From UBA981 sp942490995 (lineage in GTDB: Bacteria > Pseudomonadota > Gammaproteobacteria > Ga0077536), in the NCBI GenBank assembly GCA_942490995.1, contig CALOBG010000005.1, positions 55,941-119,940 of the forward strand: a stretch of 64,000 nt of DNA. Reading direction: 5' to 3'. Positions 1-7,443 of this stretch are shown piece by piece. The notes beneath the pieces were generated by a model. That model was not told the DNA's origin. It saw only the letters and a program-made list of their open reading frames with translations, and did no database searches. The position numbers and the translations under genes are program-made. Numbering within the stretch: position 1 is the first letter of the stretch; each line of letters begins with the position of its first letter.

Positions 1-293
1 TAGGCGGTCATCACGATCACGGGAATGTCACTGCGCTCGCGCAGCGCCTTGAGAAAATCCAGGCCCGAGCCGTCCGGCAGGCGCATATCGAGTAACACCA
101 GATCGAATGCCGCGGCCTGCATCGCGCTGCGTGCCGCGGCCAGGGTCTGCGCATGTTCACAGCGGTAGCCGGCGCGTTCGAGACGCCGCAACACGGCTTT
201 TCCGAACAGCGCTTCGTCGTCGACGACCAGGATCGCAGCGTGCGCCGCGCTGACTTCACTCGACATCGCGGCTATTTCGTCACTCAGGCTCAC
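1..293 (-). CDS. Response regulator, receiver domain (3' end outside window)
   Basis: Only the N-terminal receiver domain is in the window; the gene runs off the left edge. Visible hallmarks are the acidic pocket VVDDE, the phospho-acceptor segment LLDMRLPDGSG and the VIVMTA strand with its conserved Thr. The start is probably GTG at 293, because AAGGAA lies 9 bases upstream; this gives a 14-base overlap with the sensor kinase stop and hence translational coupling. ATG at 266 is the alternative. The partner kinase has an NtrB-like H-box, and the nearby intergenic region has a sigma-54-type promoter with twin palindromes. An NtrC-type activator (AAA+ and Fis-like domains) is therefore expected downstream, but that part is not visible and this is inference. 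Confidence 0.86.
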   Translation of the reverse strand, partial: MSLSDEIAAMSSEVSAAHAAILVVDDEALFGKAVLRRLERAGYRCEHAQTLAAARSAMQAAAFDLVLLDMRLPDGSGLDFLKALRERSDIPVIVMTA

Positions 294-1785
294 TGCGTGT
301 ATTTCCTTGCCTCGCGACACTGATGATCACCGTGGTGCCGTGTCCGGGCTTGATATTGAATTCCAGGCGGTAACCCAGCACCCCGCAGATTTTATAGGCA
401 ATCGGGATCCCGAGCCCGGTGCCGAAACGTTTTGTGGTCGGGCCCGGTGCAAGTTCTGACGGTTCGGGCTGGAACGGGATCCCGCCGCCGGCGTCGCTGA
501 TCGACAGGCGCACGCTACGGCTGTCGCGCGCTACGGCCACCACCACCTCGGCGCCGCGCGGCGAGGCTTCTACCGCATTGTTGAGCAATCCGTACAGGGC
601 CTGCTCGAGGAGATCCGGATCGGTGTCGATCATCGCTTCGCGATCCCATTCGCCGCGCCGCACGCTCACGCCATGGCTGGCGTCGCGGGCCGCCAGCAGC
701 TCTAGCGCGGCGTCAAACGATGCCACTGCCGGCAATGTCTGGCGGCGCGGCGCCAGGGGGTGCAGGTACGAAACCAGCGCCGTGACCCAACGACCGAGAC
801 GGTCCACCGTATCCAGGATCGCCTGCCGGATCTCGCCGAGCTCGGCCGCGTTTTCGCTGCCGTCGAGCAACTGTGCGTTGGCGCGAATAGCGGCCAGCGG
901 GTTGCGGATGTTGTGCGCCACCACCGGCACCAGCGCACCGAGCGCCGCCTGGCGTTCGTTGCGCTTGATCAGCTCACGATTGTCCTCCAGCTCCACCGCC
1001 ATGCGGTTGATGCCGCGCGCCAGTTCTTCCACCTCGGCGACCCCGGCTTCCGGCAGACTATGCTGGAAATCGCCGCTGCTGATGGTGCGCGTGCCGGCCA
1101 TGATCGCCTGCATGGGCGTGACGAAACCACGGGTCAGGCTGCGGCGCGACGCGCACAGCAGGACCACGCCGAGCAGGATCAGGGCGCCGAGTCCGTACGG
1201 GGCGAGTTCGCGCCATCGCCGGATCACGCGCTCCTGTTCGGCGAGCTGCAGATCGATGAGCCCGAGCAGAGAATCGAAGGCACGTTCGAAATCCGCCACG
1301 AAATTGCGCTCGAAGCCCGGGTCAAGCAACCTGGCACGAACCAGGCGGTTGAGAGCAAAGGTATCCGACAGGGTTTCACGCAGATCCGCCTGCAGCAGGC
1401 TGAACGCGGTCTGCAGTCCCTGCACGGCATAGTCTTCGCTGCGGTGCGCGGACTTGCGCCGCAGTTCGTTGAACAACTCCTGCATGGTGCGTACGTAGCC
1501 GGAGTTCAATTCGCGCACCTGGGGGTCGCTGCGCAGGCCGGCCACAGAAACTTCCTGGATCTGCTTGAACAGCAGAGAGCGGATCTCCTCGGCGGTATGC
1601 GACAGGTAGTTCAGACGGATCGAGGCTTCCGACCATTGCTGCCAGACATAGGCCCAGCTGGCACCCAGTGCGCCGCTGAGGATAACCAGCAGCACGAACG
1701 CAATTTCGTGGGTCAACAGCAGGCGCCTGAGTGACGGCGAGCGATTCAGCGGCATGCGCAGATTATACGGCGCGACAGCGACCAC
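280..1785 (-). CDS. Membrane sensor histidine kinase (NtrB-like H-box)
   Basis: A 501-residue inner-membrane sensor kinase. Predicted order: TM1 about residues 24-47, a periplasmic helical sensor region to about 195, TM2 about 197-212, HAMP about 215-270, then the kinase core. The H-box is AHNIRNPLAAI with the phospho-accepting His at 291, a form common in kinases paired with NtrC-type regulators. The ATPase domain shows the N-box NNAVEAS (about 402-408), the G1 box DAGGGI (431-436) and a GTGLG box. The start is GTG at 1785 or ATG at 1755; neither has a good ribosome site. It overlaps and precedes the response regulator gene. Twin palindromes lie 26-61 bases upstream, so the pair may also control itself. 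The signal sensed is unknown. Confidence 0.92.
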   Translation of the reverse strand: MVAVAPYNLRMPLNRSPSLRRLLLTHEIAFVLLVILSGALGASWAYVWQQWSEASIRLNYLSHTAEEIRSLLFKQIQEVSVAGLRSDPQVRELNSGYVRTMQELFNELRRKSAHRSEDYAVQGLQTAFSLLQADLRETLSDTFALNRLVRARLLDPGFERNFVADFERAFDSLLGLIDLQLAEQERVIRRWRELAPYGLGALILLGVVLLCASRRSLTRGFVTPMQAIMAGTRTISSGDFQHSLPEAGVAEVEELARGINRMAVELEDNRELIKRNERQAALGALVPVVAHNIRNPLAAIRANAQLLDGSENAAELGEIRQAILDTVDRLGRWVTALVSYLHPLAPRRQTLPAVASFDAALELLAARDASHGVSVRRGEWDREAMIDTDPDLLEQALYGLLNNAVEASPRGAEVVVAVARDSRSVRLSISDAGGGIPFQPEPSELAPGPTTKRFGTGLGIPIAYKICGVLGYRLEFNIKPGHGTTVIISVARQGNTRSEPE

Positions 1786-1810
1786 CGGGCCCGCTGAAAT
1801 TGCGTCCTGC

Positions 1811-1846
1811 GGTTGTCAGCAACCGGCTTCGTGGTTGCCTGCAACC
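1811..1846. promoter_or_regulatory. Twin palindromes, candidate activator (UAS) sites
   Basis: Two 14-bp palindromes, GGTTGTCAGCAACC (1811-1824) and GGTTGCCTGCAACC (1833-1846), share the arms GGTTG/CAACC. Their centres are exactly 22 bp apart, two helical turns. They lie between the divergent sensor kinase and pqqA, about 110-145 bp upstream of the -24/-12 element. That is the usual geometry for enhancer sites of an NtrC-family activator. The sites and spacing are seen directly; the binding protein is inferred. Confidence 0.58.
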
Positions 1847-1954
1847 AGTTTCACCATGACTGGGGACAACGGAGCGCTACATCGGACCGCCTGAAAATAT
1901 GATATTTTTTATCAATCAATAGCTTAAATTAATTTTCGGCACCAATCGCGACGC

Positions 1955-1969
1955 TGGCATAAATCCCGC
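1955..1969 (+). promoter_or_regulatory. Candidate sigma-54 promoter of pqqA
   Basis: TGGCATAAATCCCGC matches the -24/-12 layout: GG and GC are at the required spacing and TGGCA is exact, while the -12 half (CCGC for TTGC) is weaker. Transcription would start near 1981, about 30 bases before the pqqA ATG. An AT-rich stretch (about 1898-1936) lies just upstream, between this element and the twin palindromes. The assignment rests on sequence match and context only. Confidence 0.55.
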
Positions 1970-2012
1970 ATCACAGATTGGTACACAAAACCTTTACTGG
2001 AAGGAAATCACC

Positions 2013-2087
2013 ATGGCCTGGCAGACACCCGCATACCAAGACGTTCGTTTCGGCTTTGAAATCACGATGTACATCAACAATCGTTAA
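2013..2087 (+). CDS. pqqA: PqqA, coenzyme PQQ precursor peptide
   Basis: A 24-codon gene with AAGGAA six bases before the ATG. The peptide begins MAWQTPAY and ends GFEITMYINNR. It carries the Glu-x-x-x-Tyr pair (E16, Y20) whose side chains PqqE crosslinks to build pyrroloquinoline quinone. The tail closely follows the known family pattern GFEVTLY..NR. It is a substrate, not an enzyme. No pqqB, C, D, E or F gene lies in the window, so this copy is detached from any biosynthetic operon. Upstream are a sigma-54-type promoter and paired palindromes; a terminator follows 17 bases after the stop, so it is monocistronic. It could be a second pqqA copy or the only one. Confidence 0.9.
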   Translation: MAWQTPAYQDVRFGFEITMYINNR

Positions 2088-2103
2088 GCCGCAGCAGAAC
2101 CGG

Positions 2104-2132
2104 AAAAAAAGGGGCTTCGGCTCCTTTTTTTT
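2104..2132. terminator. Rho-independent, bidirectional terminator
   Basis: Seven A, then GGGGC-TTCG-GCTCC with a UUCG tetraloop and one G-U pair, then eight T. The A and T tracts extend the stem and serve both strands, ending pqqA on plus and cytochrome b561 on minus. Confidence 0.9.
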
Positions 2133-2144
2133 GTCTGGCGCCAC

Positions 2145-2678
2145 CTACCACGGCCACATGCGGCGAATGATGTGACCCTGACCGTTGAGCAGATGCGAAG
2201 CCGCGCCGAGCAGGTGAAACGCGATCAGCAGGACCAGGGCCAGCGACCCGATCACATGGATTTCGGTGAACAATTCGTTGAGCGGCGCATCGCGCCAGCC
2301 CCAGTGCGGCAGCGGCACACCGAACAGGCTGGTGCGGTAACCGCTGAAGCTTGACGACAGGTAGCCGCTGAGCGGTTGCACGATCAGCACCGCATAAAAC
2401 GCCAGGTGCACGAGCTGCGCCATCCAGCGCTGCCAGCGCGGCAGTTCGTCGGGCAGCGGCGGTGGCCGGTGCCCGACCCGCCACGCGATGCGCAGGCAAA
2501 TGAGGGCAAATACGCTCAGGCCGATCGATTTGTGCAGCGCAAAATATTCGCCGCGATCGGGACCCTTGGGCAAATCGACCATGTACCAACCGATACCGAT
2601 CAGGGTAAAGACCAGCACCGCGGTCAGCCAATGCAGCGCCATCGCGGTTGTGGAATAGTGCTCGGTAGGTTCAGCCAT
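2145..2678 (-). CDS. Cytochrome b561 family protein
   Basis: A 177-residue inner-membrane b-type cytochrome with four predicted helices (about 12-31, 45-66, 86-106, 137-160). Likely haem ligands are the His residues in ALHWL, ALHKS, EIHVI and AFHLL, two pairs facing each other as in bacterial b561 and YodB-type proteins. The family moves electrons between quinone and periplasmic partners. The gene is monocistronic and converges on pqqA, sharing its terminator. A link to a PQQ dehydrogenase is possible from position but not shown. Confidence 0.9.
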   Translation of the reverse strand: MAEPTEHYSTTAMALHWLTAVLVFTLIGIGWYMVDLPKGPDRGEYFALHKSIGLSVFALICLRIAWRVGHRPPPLPDELPRWQRWMAQLVHLAFYAVLIVQPLSGYLSSSFSGYRTSLFGVPLPHWGWRDAPLNELFTEIHVIGSLALVLLIAFHLLGAASHLLNGQGHIIRRMWPW

Positions 2679-2883
2679 GGTCGATCATCAGGCCCTTAGC
2701 GATCAGGCAGCAGGTCGTAAAGCAGCGCGGGATTTTAGCCTATTCACGAGTACGGTCCCGCCTCGTCATTGCGGATCAGCACGAACGATAGCACGCAGGC
2801 TACTAAATCTATTAGAATTCGTTCGGCGCACCAGCGGATAAGCTGCCTTGCAAAACGTTCGCGCGATATACGCATCACTGGCA

Positions 2884-3501
2884 ATGAGTATTGACAGTCT
2901 TCCGGCCTCCCGCAGGCACACCCGCCGTGCCCTGGCGCCGCGACGGCACAAAGCCCTGCTCGGGTTGTGCCTGGCGCTATGCGCATTGTGCAGCGCACCG
3001 TCCGGTGCGGCCCCCTACGAAATCGAAATCAATAAGTCCAATCGCCTGCTGATTGTGCGTGCCGGCGAGGAAGTCCTGCAGGTTTTTCGCGTGTCGGTCG
3101 GCCGTGGCGGACCCGGCGACAAACAGCAGTTCGGCGACAAGCGGACCCCTACCGGCACCTACCAGGTGGTCGGTTTCAACGAAAGCAGCAGGTTCGATTA
3201 TTTCGTGCGTCTGAATTATCCGAACGTCAAGGATGCGTTTTATGGCCTGCGCAACGAAGTAATTTCGCGCGCCGAGTTTGACGGCATCATTGGCGCCCTG
3301 CGCGCCGGACGCCTGCCGCCACAGCACACCAGACTGGGCGGCGCGATCGGCATACACGGTATCGGCGAAGAAACGCCGGAGAAAGTCCATATCCACGATC
3401 GGCTCGACTGGACCGAGGGCTGTATCGCGCTGAGGAACTACGAAATCCACGCGCTGCGTGCCTTTCTTGGGATCGGCACCCGCGTGGTCATCAAGGAATG
3501 A
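2884..3501 (+). CDS. L,D-transpeptidase family protein (YkuD domain)
   Basis: A periplasmic enzyme of the YkuD fold, which crosslinks peptidoglycan or anchors proteins to it through a catalytic Cys. A hydrophobic stretch ending ALCALCSAPSGAA looks like a signal peptide. The catalytic segment reads HGIG, then about 20 residues later TEGCIAL, with Thr in place of the more usual Ser before GC. ATG at 2884 is chosen; the frame is open to a TTG at 2848 and neither has a clear ribosome site. It begins a tight plus-strand run, with the next gene 9 bases downstream. This places it with the ExbB-like cluster, but it may be an independent cell-wall gene. Confidence 0.87.
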   Translation: MSIDSLPASRRHTRRALAPRRHKALLGLCLALCALCSAPSGAAPYEIEINKSNRLLIVRAGEEVLQVFRVSVGRGGPGDKQQFGDKRTPTGTYQVVGFNESSRFDYFVRLNYPNVKDAFYGLRNEVISRAEFDGIIGALRAGRLPPQHTRLGGAIGIHGIGEETPEKVHIHDRLDWTEGCIALRNYEIHALRAFLGIGTRVVIKE

Positions 3502-3510
3502 TCCAGCGCC

Positions 3511-3969
3511 GTGTTCGCGCTGGCGCTGCTGGCGCTCACCAGCATTGCCGGCGCCAGCGACCCTGGCACCGAAAACACCGGCTCGATCCAGCGCTACGTG
3601 GTCGATAAACCCTTCGCGGACGTTGTCTTCGAACTCAATTTTGCCATCACCGAACGCAATTTTCGTATTACCGGGCGCAATACCATTGGTGAAGGATTGC
3701 GCGAACGCGGCTACAAGGATTTCCCCGATGTCGAAGTGATCCACTTCTGCAGTCTCGAGCTGGCCCGCGAAGCGTTACTTATTGACCCCGGCTTCGTTGC
3801 CCAGATGCCATGTAGAATCACAGTCCACGAACAAGCGAACAAATCGGTCGTCAGTCTGATCACGCTGCCCACCGACCACGTCGATGAACGCATCAACGAT
3901 TTCGCGCGCCGCATGAACGCGACCCTGAAGGAAATCGTAGAGTTCGCCGTTGAATCGGAAGGAGACTGA
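3511..3969 (+). CDS. DUF302-like secreted protein
   Basis: A 152-residue protein with a short N-terminal signal (FALALLALTSIAGAS). The body, with its RNFRITGRNTIGEGL and VIHFCSLELAREAL segments, resembles the DUF302 fold, a small alpha/beta domain of unknown function. A single Cys sits at the position of the Cys common in that family. The start is GTG at 3511. It lies 9 bases after the L,D-transpeptidase gene and 3 bases before the proton-channel gene, so all three are probably co-transcribed. Its function in the cluster is unknown; a periplasmic accessory role is inferred. Confidence 0.75.
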   Translation: MFALALLALTSIAGASDPGTENTGSIQRYVVDKPFADVVFELNFAITERNFRITGRNTIGEGLRERGYKDFPDVEVIHFCSLELAREALLIDPGFVAQMPCRITVHEQANKSVVSLITLPTDHVDERINDFARRMNATLKEIVEFAVESEGD

Positions 3970-3972
3970 GCG

Positions 3973-4710
3973 GTGCCAAAATTCAAGGACCACGAACACT
4001 GGCTGTTCCTGATGTGGCTGGTGGTAACCGGCTTGATCGGTTTCGGCTTGCTGGTGTGCTGGAACGAAGGCCTGCTGCAGTTGTTGTTCTATACCGATCG
4101 CAGCCGCATCTGTCTGGTCATCGGACTCCTGTACCTGGCTGGCAGCGCCCATTGCGCAAGGCGCGCGGTGTTTCTTTCGCGCGAAACCGACCAGGTGCGC
4201 GAACTCGGCGACCATATCGGTGACCGCCTCAGCGTAATACGCGCCGACGACGTACACGGTGTGAGTATCGACGGTTACCATCTGCCGAGCGACAGCGTCA
4301 TCGGCGAACACGTCGCCGCGCTGGTGCGCCGTGGTACCAGGCACGACGATCCGGCCCAGGACGGTGAGCAGTCGACCCTGGTCGGAACCCTGGTCGCGCA
4401 CGCCAAGGGTTCACACGACTTCGGCTGGTTCCTCGTCGACGTGCTGCTCAAACTCGGGCTGCTGGGCACGATCGTCGGTTTCATCCTGATGCTCGGCTCG
4501 GTCGCTGACACCGCGTCACTCGACGTCAACACCATGCAGAAAGTGCTCAAACAAATGAGCAGCGGCATGGGTACCGCGCTGTACACGACGCTGGCGGGAC
4601 TGGTTGGCAGCATGGCGCTGGGCCTGCAATACCTGTTACTCGACAAAGGCGCCGACGATTTAATCGAAAGGATCCTGCGCCTCACCGAATCGCGCCTCAA
4701 GGTCGGTTGA
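3973..4710 (+). CDS. MotA/TolQ/ExbB-type proton channel subunit
   Basis: A 245-residue inner-membrane protein with about four helices (10-30, 44-60, 152-177, 198-222) and a cytoplasmic loop of about 90 residues between helices 2 and 3. Helices 3 and 4 carry the family signatures GLLGTIVGFILML and GMGTALYTTLAGLVGS, which line the ion path in TolQ, ExbB and MotA. Four helices make the layout closer to MotA or ZorA than to three-helix TolQ and ExbB. The start is GTG at 3973, behind a strong AAGGAGA. The next gene encodes an ExbD/MotB-like anchored partner. Together they are predicted to form a proton-driven stator-like complex. Confidence 0.88.
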   Translation: MPKFKDHEHWLFLMWLVVTGLIGFGLLVCWNEGLLQLLFYTDRSRICLVIGLLYLAGSAHCARRAVFLSRETDQVRELGDHIGDRLSVIRADDVHGVSIDGYHLPSDSVIGEHVAALVRRGTRHDDPAQDGEQSTLVGTLVAHAKGSHDFGWFLVDVLLKLGLLGTIVGFILMLGSVADTASLDVNTMQKVLKQMSSGMGTALYTTLAGLVGSMALGLQYLLLDKGADDLIERILRLTESRLKVG

Positions 4711-4728
4711 GAATCCGGCAAGCGCCCC

Positions 4729-5334
4729 ATGGCTTTCAGCAGCAACTGGCAGCGGCCGCGCAGCATCTCGGATCCGTTCACCGATCTGTTGTTCAACGCG
4801 CTGCTGGGTTTTACCTACCTGTTCCTGATCGCGATCATGTTCATGAACCCGGTGGCGAAGAAAGGCATCATCGATCCCAAGGCGGAATACATCATCACCG
4901 TCACCTGGCCGGACAATAATCCTGACGACATCGATATCTGGGTCGAAGACCCCAACGGCAACGTGGTCTGGTTCCGTAACCGCGAAGCGGGCCTGATCCA
5001 CCTCGATCGCGACGATCGCGGGGTCGCCAACGACACCATCAACATCAATGGCGAGGAGATCCAGAACCCGCTCAACCAGGAGGTCGTGACCGTGCGCGGG
5101 GTCGTACCCGGCGAGTACGTGGTCAACGTCCATTACTACGCAAGCGAAACACAGCAGCCGGTCACCGCCACGGTTCAGGTCGCCAAGGTCAATCCGGCCC
5201 TCGAGATCGTCTATTATGGCGAGACAACGCTGGCCGAAAAGGGCGACGAAGAAACCGCGGTCCGCTTCGTCATCGACAAGTCGGGACTGGTCGAGCAGAT
5301 CAGCCACATCGCCAAAAGCATCGTTATCTTCTGA
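4729..5334 (+). CDS. ExbD/MotB-like anchored protein with DUF2135-like periplasmic domain
   Basis: A 201-residue protein with one N-terminal helix (about 20-40) and a large periplasmic part. The segment DPFTDLLFNALLGFTYLF places an Asp (D19) at the start of the helix, as in the PFxD segment of ExbD and TolR, where that Asp takes the proton. The periplasmic part (about 52-135) has ITVTWPDNNPDDIDIWVEDP, a later RDDRG turn and PGEYVVNVHYY. This resembles DUF2135/YfaP-like beta-sandwich domains rather than the ExbD or OmpA-like peptidoglycan domains. It follows the channel gene by 18 bases. The assignment as stator partner rests on the Asp, topology and position. No named orthologue is recognised. 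Confidence 0.75.
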   Translation: MAFSSNWQRPRSISDPFTDLLFNALLGFTYLFLIAIMFMNPVAKKGIIDPKAEYIITVTWPDNNPDDIDIWVEDPNGNVVWFRNREAGLIHLDRDDRGVANDTININGEEIQNPLNQEVVTVRGVVPGEYVVNVHYYASETQQPVTATVQVAKVNPALEIVYYGETTLAEKGDEETAVRFVIDKSGLVEQISHIAKSIVIF

Positions 5335-5380
5335 CCACCCGGTCCCGACACCTCGCAGCACTCAAACAGGGAGGACGACA

Positions 5381-5902
5381 TTGGTTTTACTAGGCACATC
5401 CGGATTGGTCGCCGCGTACGTCGTGGTCGCCCTGCTGCTGTTGCTGTTGAACCTTTACACGCCGTGGTCGTGGCGCGTGAAGGCGACCCTGATCGCGGTG
5501 GTCTCGTTGTTCTACGCGGTCAGCTATTTTTCGCTGCCGCCCCTGCTCGGCTGGCCGACCGACGCCGAACTGCCGAAACGCTTCAACCTGGCTGCGATCT
5601 ACGTCCAGGAACCGGATAAATCCAGCGGCCGCGAAGGCGAAATTTTTCTGTGGGCTACAGACATGGCCGAAGGCCCACGCGGGGCCGAGCCGCGCGCCTA
5701 CCGGGTACCCTTTTCCGGCGAATTGCACGCCCGCGTGGTCGAGGCCGGCAACAAGATGCGCAAAGGATTGCCGCAACTCGGCGAGGTGCGTGAAGAGCAG
5801 GTCGGCCCGCATGCCAAGCCGACCGATGAAACCCAGGGCGGGCAGAAAAGCGTCGCGATTGAATTTTTCGACCTGCCAGATCCGCTATTTCCGGAGAAAT
5901 AA
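5381..5902 (+). CDS. Two-helix membrane protein of unknown function
   Basis: Not recognised. A 173-residue protein starting at TTG (5381) behind a strong AGGGAGG six bases upstream; no ATG or GTG fits. Two N-terminal helices (about 3-25 and 34-57) are followed by a soluble domain of about 110 residues that begins with RFNLAAIYVQEPD and is rich in charged residues. The soluble part probably faces the periplasm if both helices form a hairpin and the N-terminus is outside; topology is uncertain. Its stop overlaps the next ATG (TAATG), so it is translationally coupled to the VWA-FHA gene and likely acts in the same complex. Confidence 0.72.
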   Translation: MVLLGTSGLVAAYVVVALLLLLLNLYTPWSWRVKATLIAVVSLFYAVSYFSLPPLLGWPTDAELPKRFNLAAIYVQEPDKSSGREGEIFLWATDMAEGPRGAEPRAYRVPFSGELHARVVEAGNKMRKGLPQLGEVREEQVGPHAKPTDETQGGQKSVAIEFFDLPDPLFPEK

Positions 5903-7443
5903 TGCGCTGCTCCGGCATCGCACCGAGACCCCGACAGGCGGCTGTCGCCGCAGCACCGGCGCGCGCGTGGCCATGCTGGCGAGGATCGGCGCTGGTGCTG
6001 GGCTGCTTTGCGTGCGCCGCTGCAGCGACTGTCACCGAGCACATGGACATTACCTGCGCGCAACAACCGGTCGAAAGCCTGTCCTGTGATTACCGTTTGC
6101 GCAACGGTGGCGTACTGGGCTCGGCCGTAGCCGAATACGACGGTCGGGTGATGGCCGGCACCAGCGTCGCTGACTATCCTGAAAGCGGCGATCTGACCGC
6201 CGTCATGGTGCTCATCGATACCAGCGATCCGGCGCGGCAGCCGGTTGTCGATCGTATCGTCGTGCAATTGCGCGAGTTACTCGAGCACGCCCTGCCGCAC
6301 CACCGTTTCGGTCTCGCAAGTTTCGATACCGACCTGTATCTGCTCGCCGATATCGGCACAGCTCCGGTCGATATTCTGCGCGCCGCGTCTGAACTGAAAG
6401 CGAAAGGCAGAACGACGGAACTGTACCGCAACGTCCGCGAGGCGGTGCGCCTGCTCGGACGCCGTGATGATGTTGCGCGCCGTGCGCTGCTGATCATGTC
6501 TGACGGTCTGGCCGAAGACTACGCTTATCATCATGAGGACGTTGTCCAGCTGGCGCTCGACGAGCGCGTTGTCATCCATAGCATTGGCTATCCCCGCTCG
6601 GTCGCTCAATCCGTCGCCCTGCAGACGCTGCGTCGCCTGAGCGATGAGACGGGCGGTCTGTACGTGCAGGCCCAGCACGTCGATTTTTCGATCCCGGACG
6701 GCGTCTTCGCGCGCCTGCTGGCGGCAACGGATTCCGGCGGTCGTGTCGCTTTTGCCCTCGGTCCGCTCATCGAGGCCGGGATTGGCGGCGCTATCGACTT
6801 GTCTCTGGCGTTCCAGACACCGGCGCAGAGTTTTATCGTCCTCGCACCGGTGCGACTGCCGGGCATAAATCCGGCAACGGACGCCGGCAATGACAGCCCC
6901 GCGAACGTCGTCCCGGCCGCGCCGCTGGTACGGCCGCCTTTCAGACCGGCGCTGGTTCCACCGGCGCCCACGCCGTGGCCGTGGTTTGTCGCCCTGCTGA
7001 CCCTGACCGCGTTGACCCTGATCAGTGTGGTGTGGGCAATTCGACGCGGACGCCATGGCATCGCCGCGGCGCCGGCCGCGGCCGGCGGCAAAGCCGGCGC
7101 GCTAGCCTACCTGGTTATGCAGGACGGCCGTCAGCAACGTCATGCTATCGACAAAACGCCGTGGCGGATCGGACGCGGGCACAGCAACGACCTGACCATC
7201 AACGACCATTCCGTGTCGCGCCTGCACGCCGAGATCAGAGCAAACGACGAAGGTTCCCTCCTGCTCAAGGACCTGGAATCCCTGAACGGCGTATTCGTCA
7301 ACGACAATCGCATCGAGTCAATTCAGCTCCGTGAGGGTGACGAAGTCGACATCGGCGACGTGCGCATGCAGTTCACCCTGCACGACGAAGCCTACGCGAC
7401 TGAAGAGCCGACCGTACTGGTCAGGACCCATACGCCGCGTTAG
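5902..7443 (+). CDS. VWA-TM-FHA protein
   Basis: A 513-residue protein. Order: signal peptide ending near residue 42, a short Cys-containing region (C52, C62), a von Willebrand A domain (about 98-275), a Pro-rich linker, one helix (about 361-380), then a cytoplasmic FHA domain (about 420-495). The metal site reads D106-T-S108-D-P110 where DxSxS is usual, with a Thr pair near 171 and Asp201 in LLIMSDG, so it is nearly complete. FHA hallmarks are GRGHSNDL, SVSRLHA and SLNGVFVN, which read phospho-threonine. The tail EEPTVLVRT could be a kinase target. It thus couples an outer ligand-binding domain to inner Ser/Thr phosphorylation. It is the last gene of the cluster. Confidence 0.88.
   Translation: MRCSGIAPRPRQAAVAAAPARAWPCWRGSALVLGCFACAAAATVTEHMDITCAQQPVESLSCDYRLRNGGVLGSAVAEYDGRVMAGTSVADYPESGDLTAVMVLIDTSDPARQPVVDRIVVQLRELLEHALPHHRFGLASFDTDLYLLADIGTAPVDILRAASELKAKGRTTELYRNVREAVRLLGRRDDVARRALLIMSDGLAEDYAYHHEDVVQLALDERVVIHSIGYPRSVAQSVALQTLRRLSDETGGLYVQAQHVDFSIPDGVFARLLAATDSGGRVAFALGPLIEAGIGGAIDLSLAFQTPAQSFIVLAPVRLPGINPATDAGNDSPANVVPAAPLVRPPFRPALVPPAPTPWPWFVALLTLTALTLISVVWAIRRGRHGIAAAPAAAGGKAGALAYLVMQDGRQQRHAIDKTPWRIGRGHSNDLTINDHSVSRLHAEIRANDEGSLLLKDLESLNGVFVNDNRIESIQLREGDEVDIGDVRMQFTLHDEAYATEEPTVLVRTHTPR

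Noticed and set aside
419..1432. Long plus-strand open frames opposite the sensor kinase
   Set aside because: Composition is that of an antisense shadow in GC-rich DNA (Ser/Arg/Ala-rich) and the minus-strand kinase is unambiguous. The same holds for the long frames opposite infB, nusA and dnaE.
3511..7443. Reading the ExbB-like cluster as a Zorya anti-phage system
   Set aside because: The channel is MotA-like, but there is no OmpA-like ZorB, and no ZorC, ZorD helicase or ZorE nuclease next to it.
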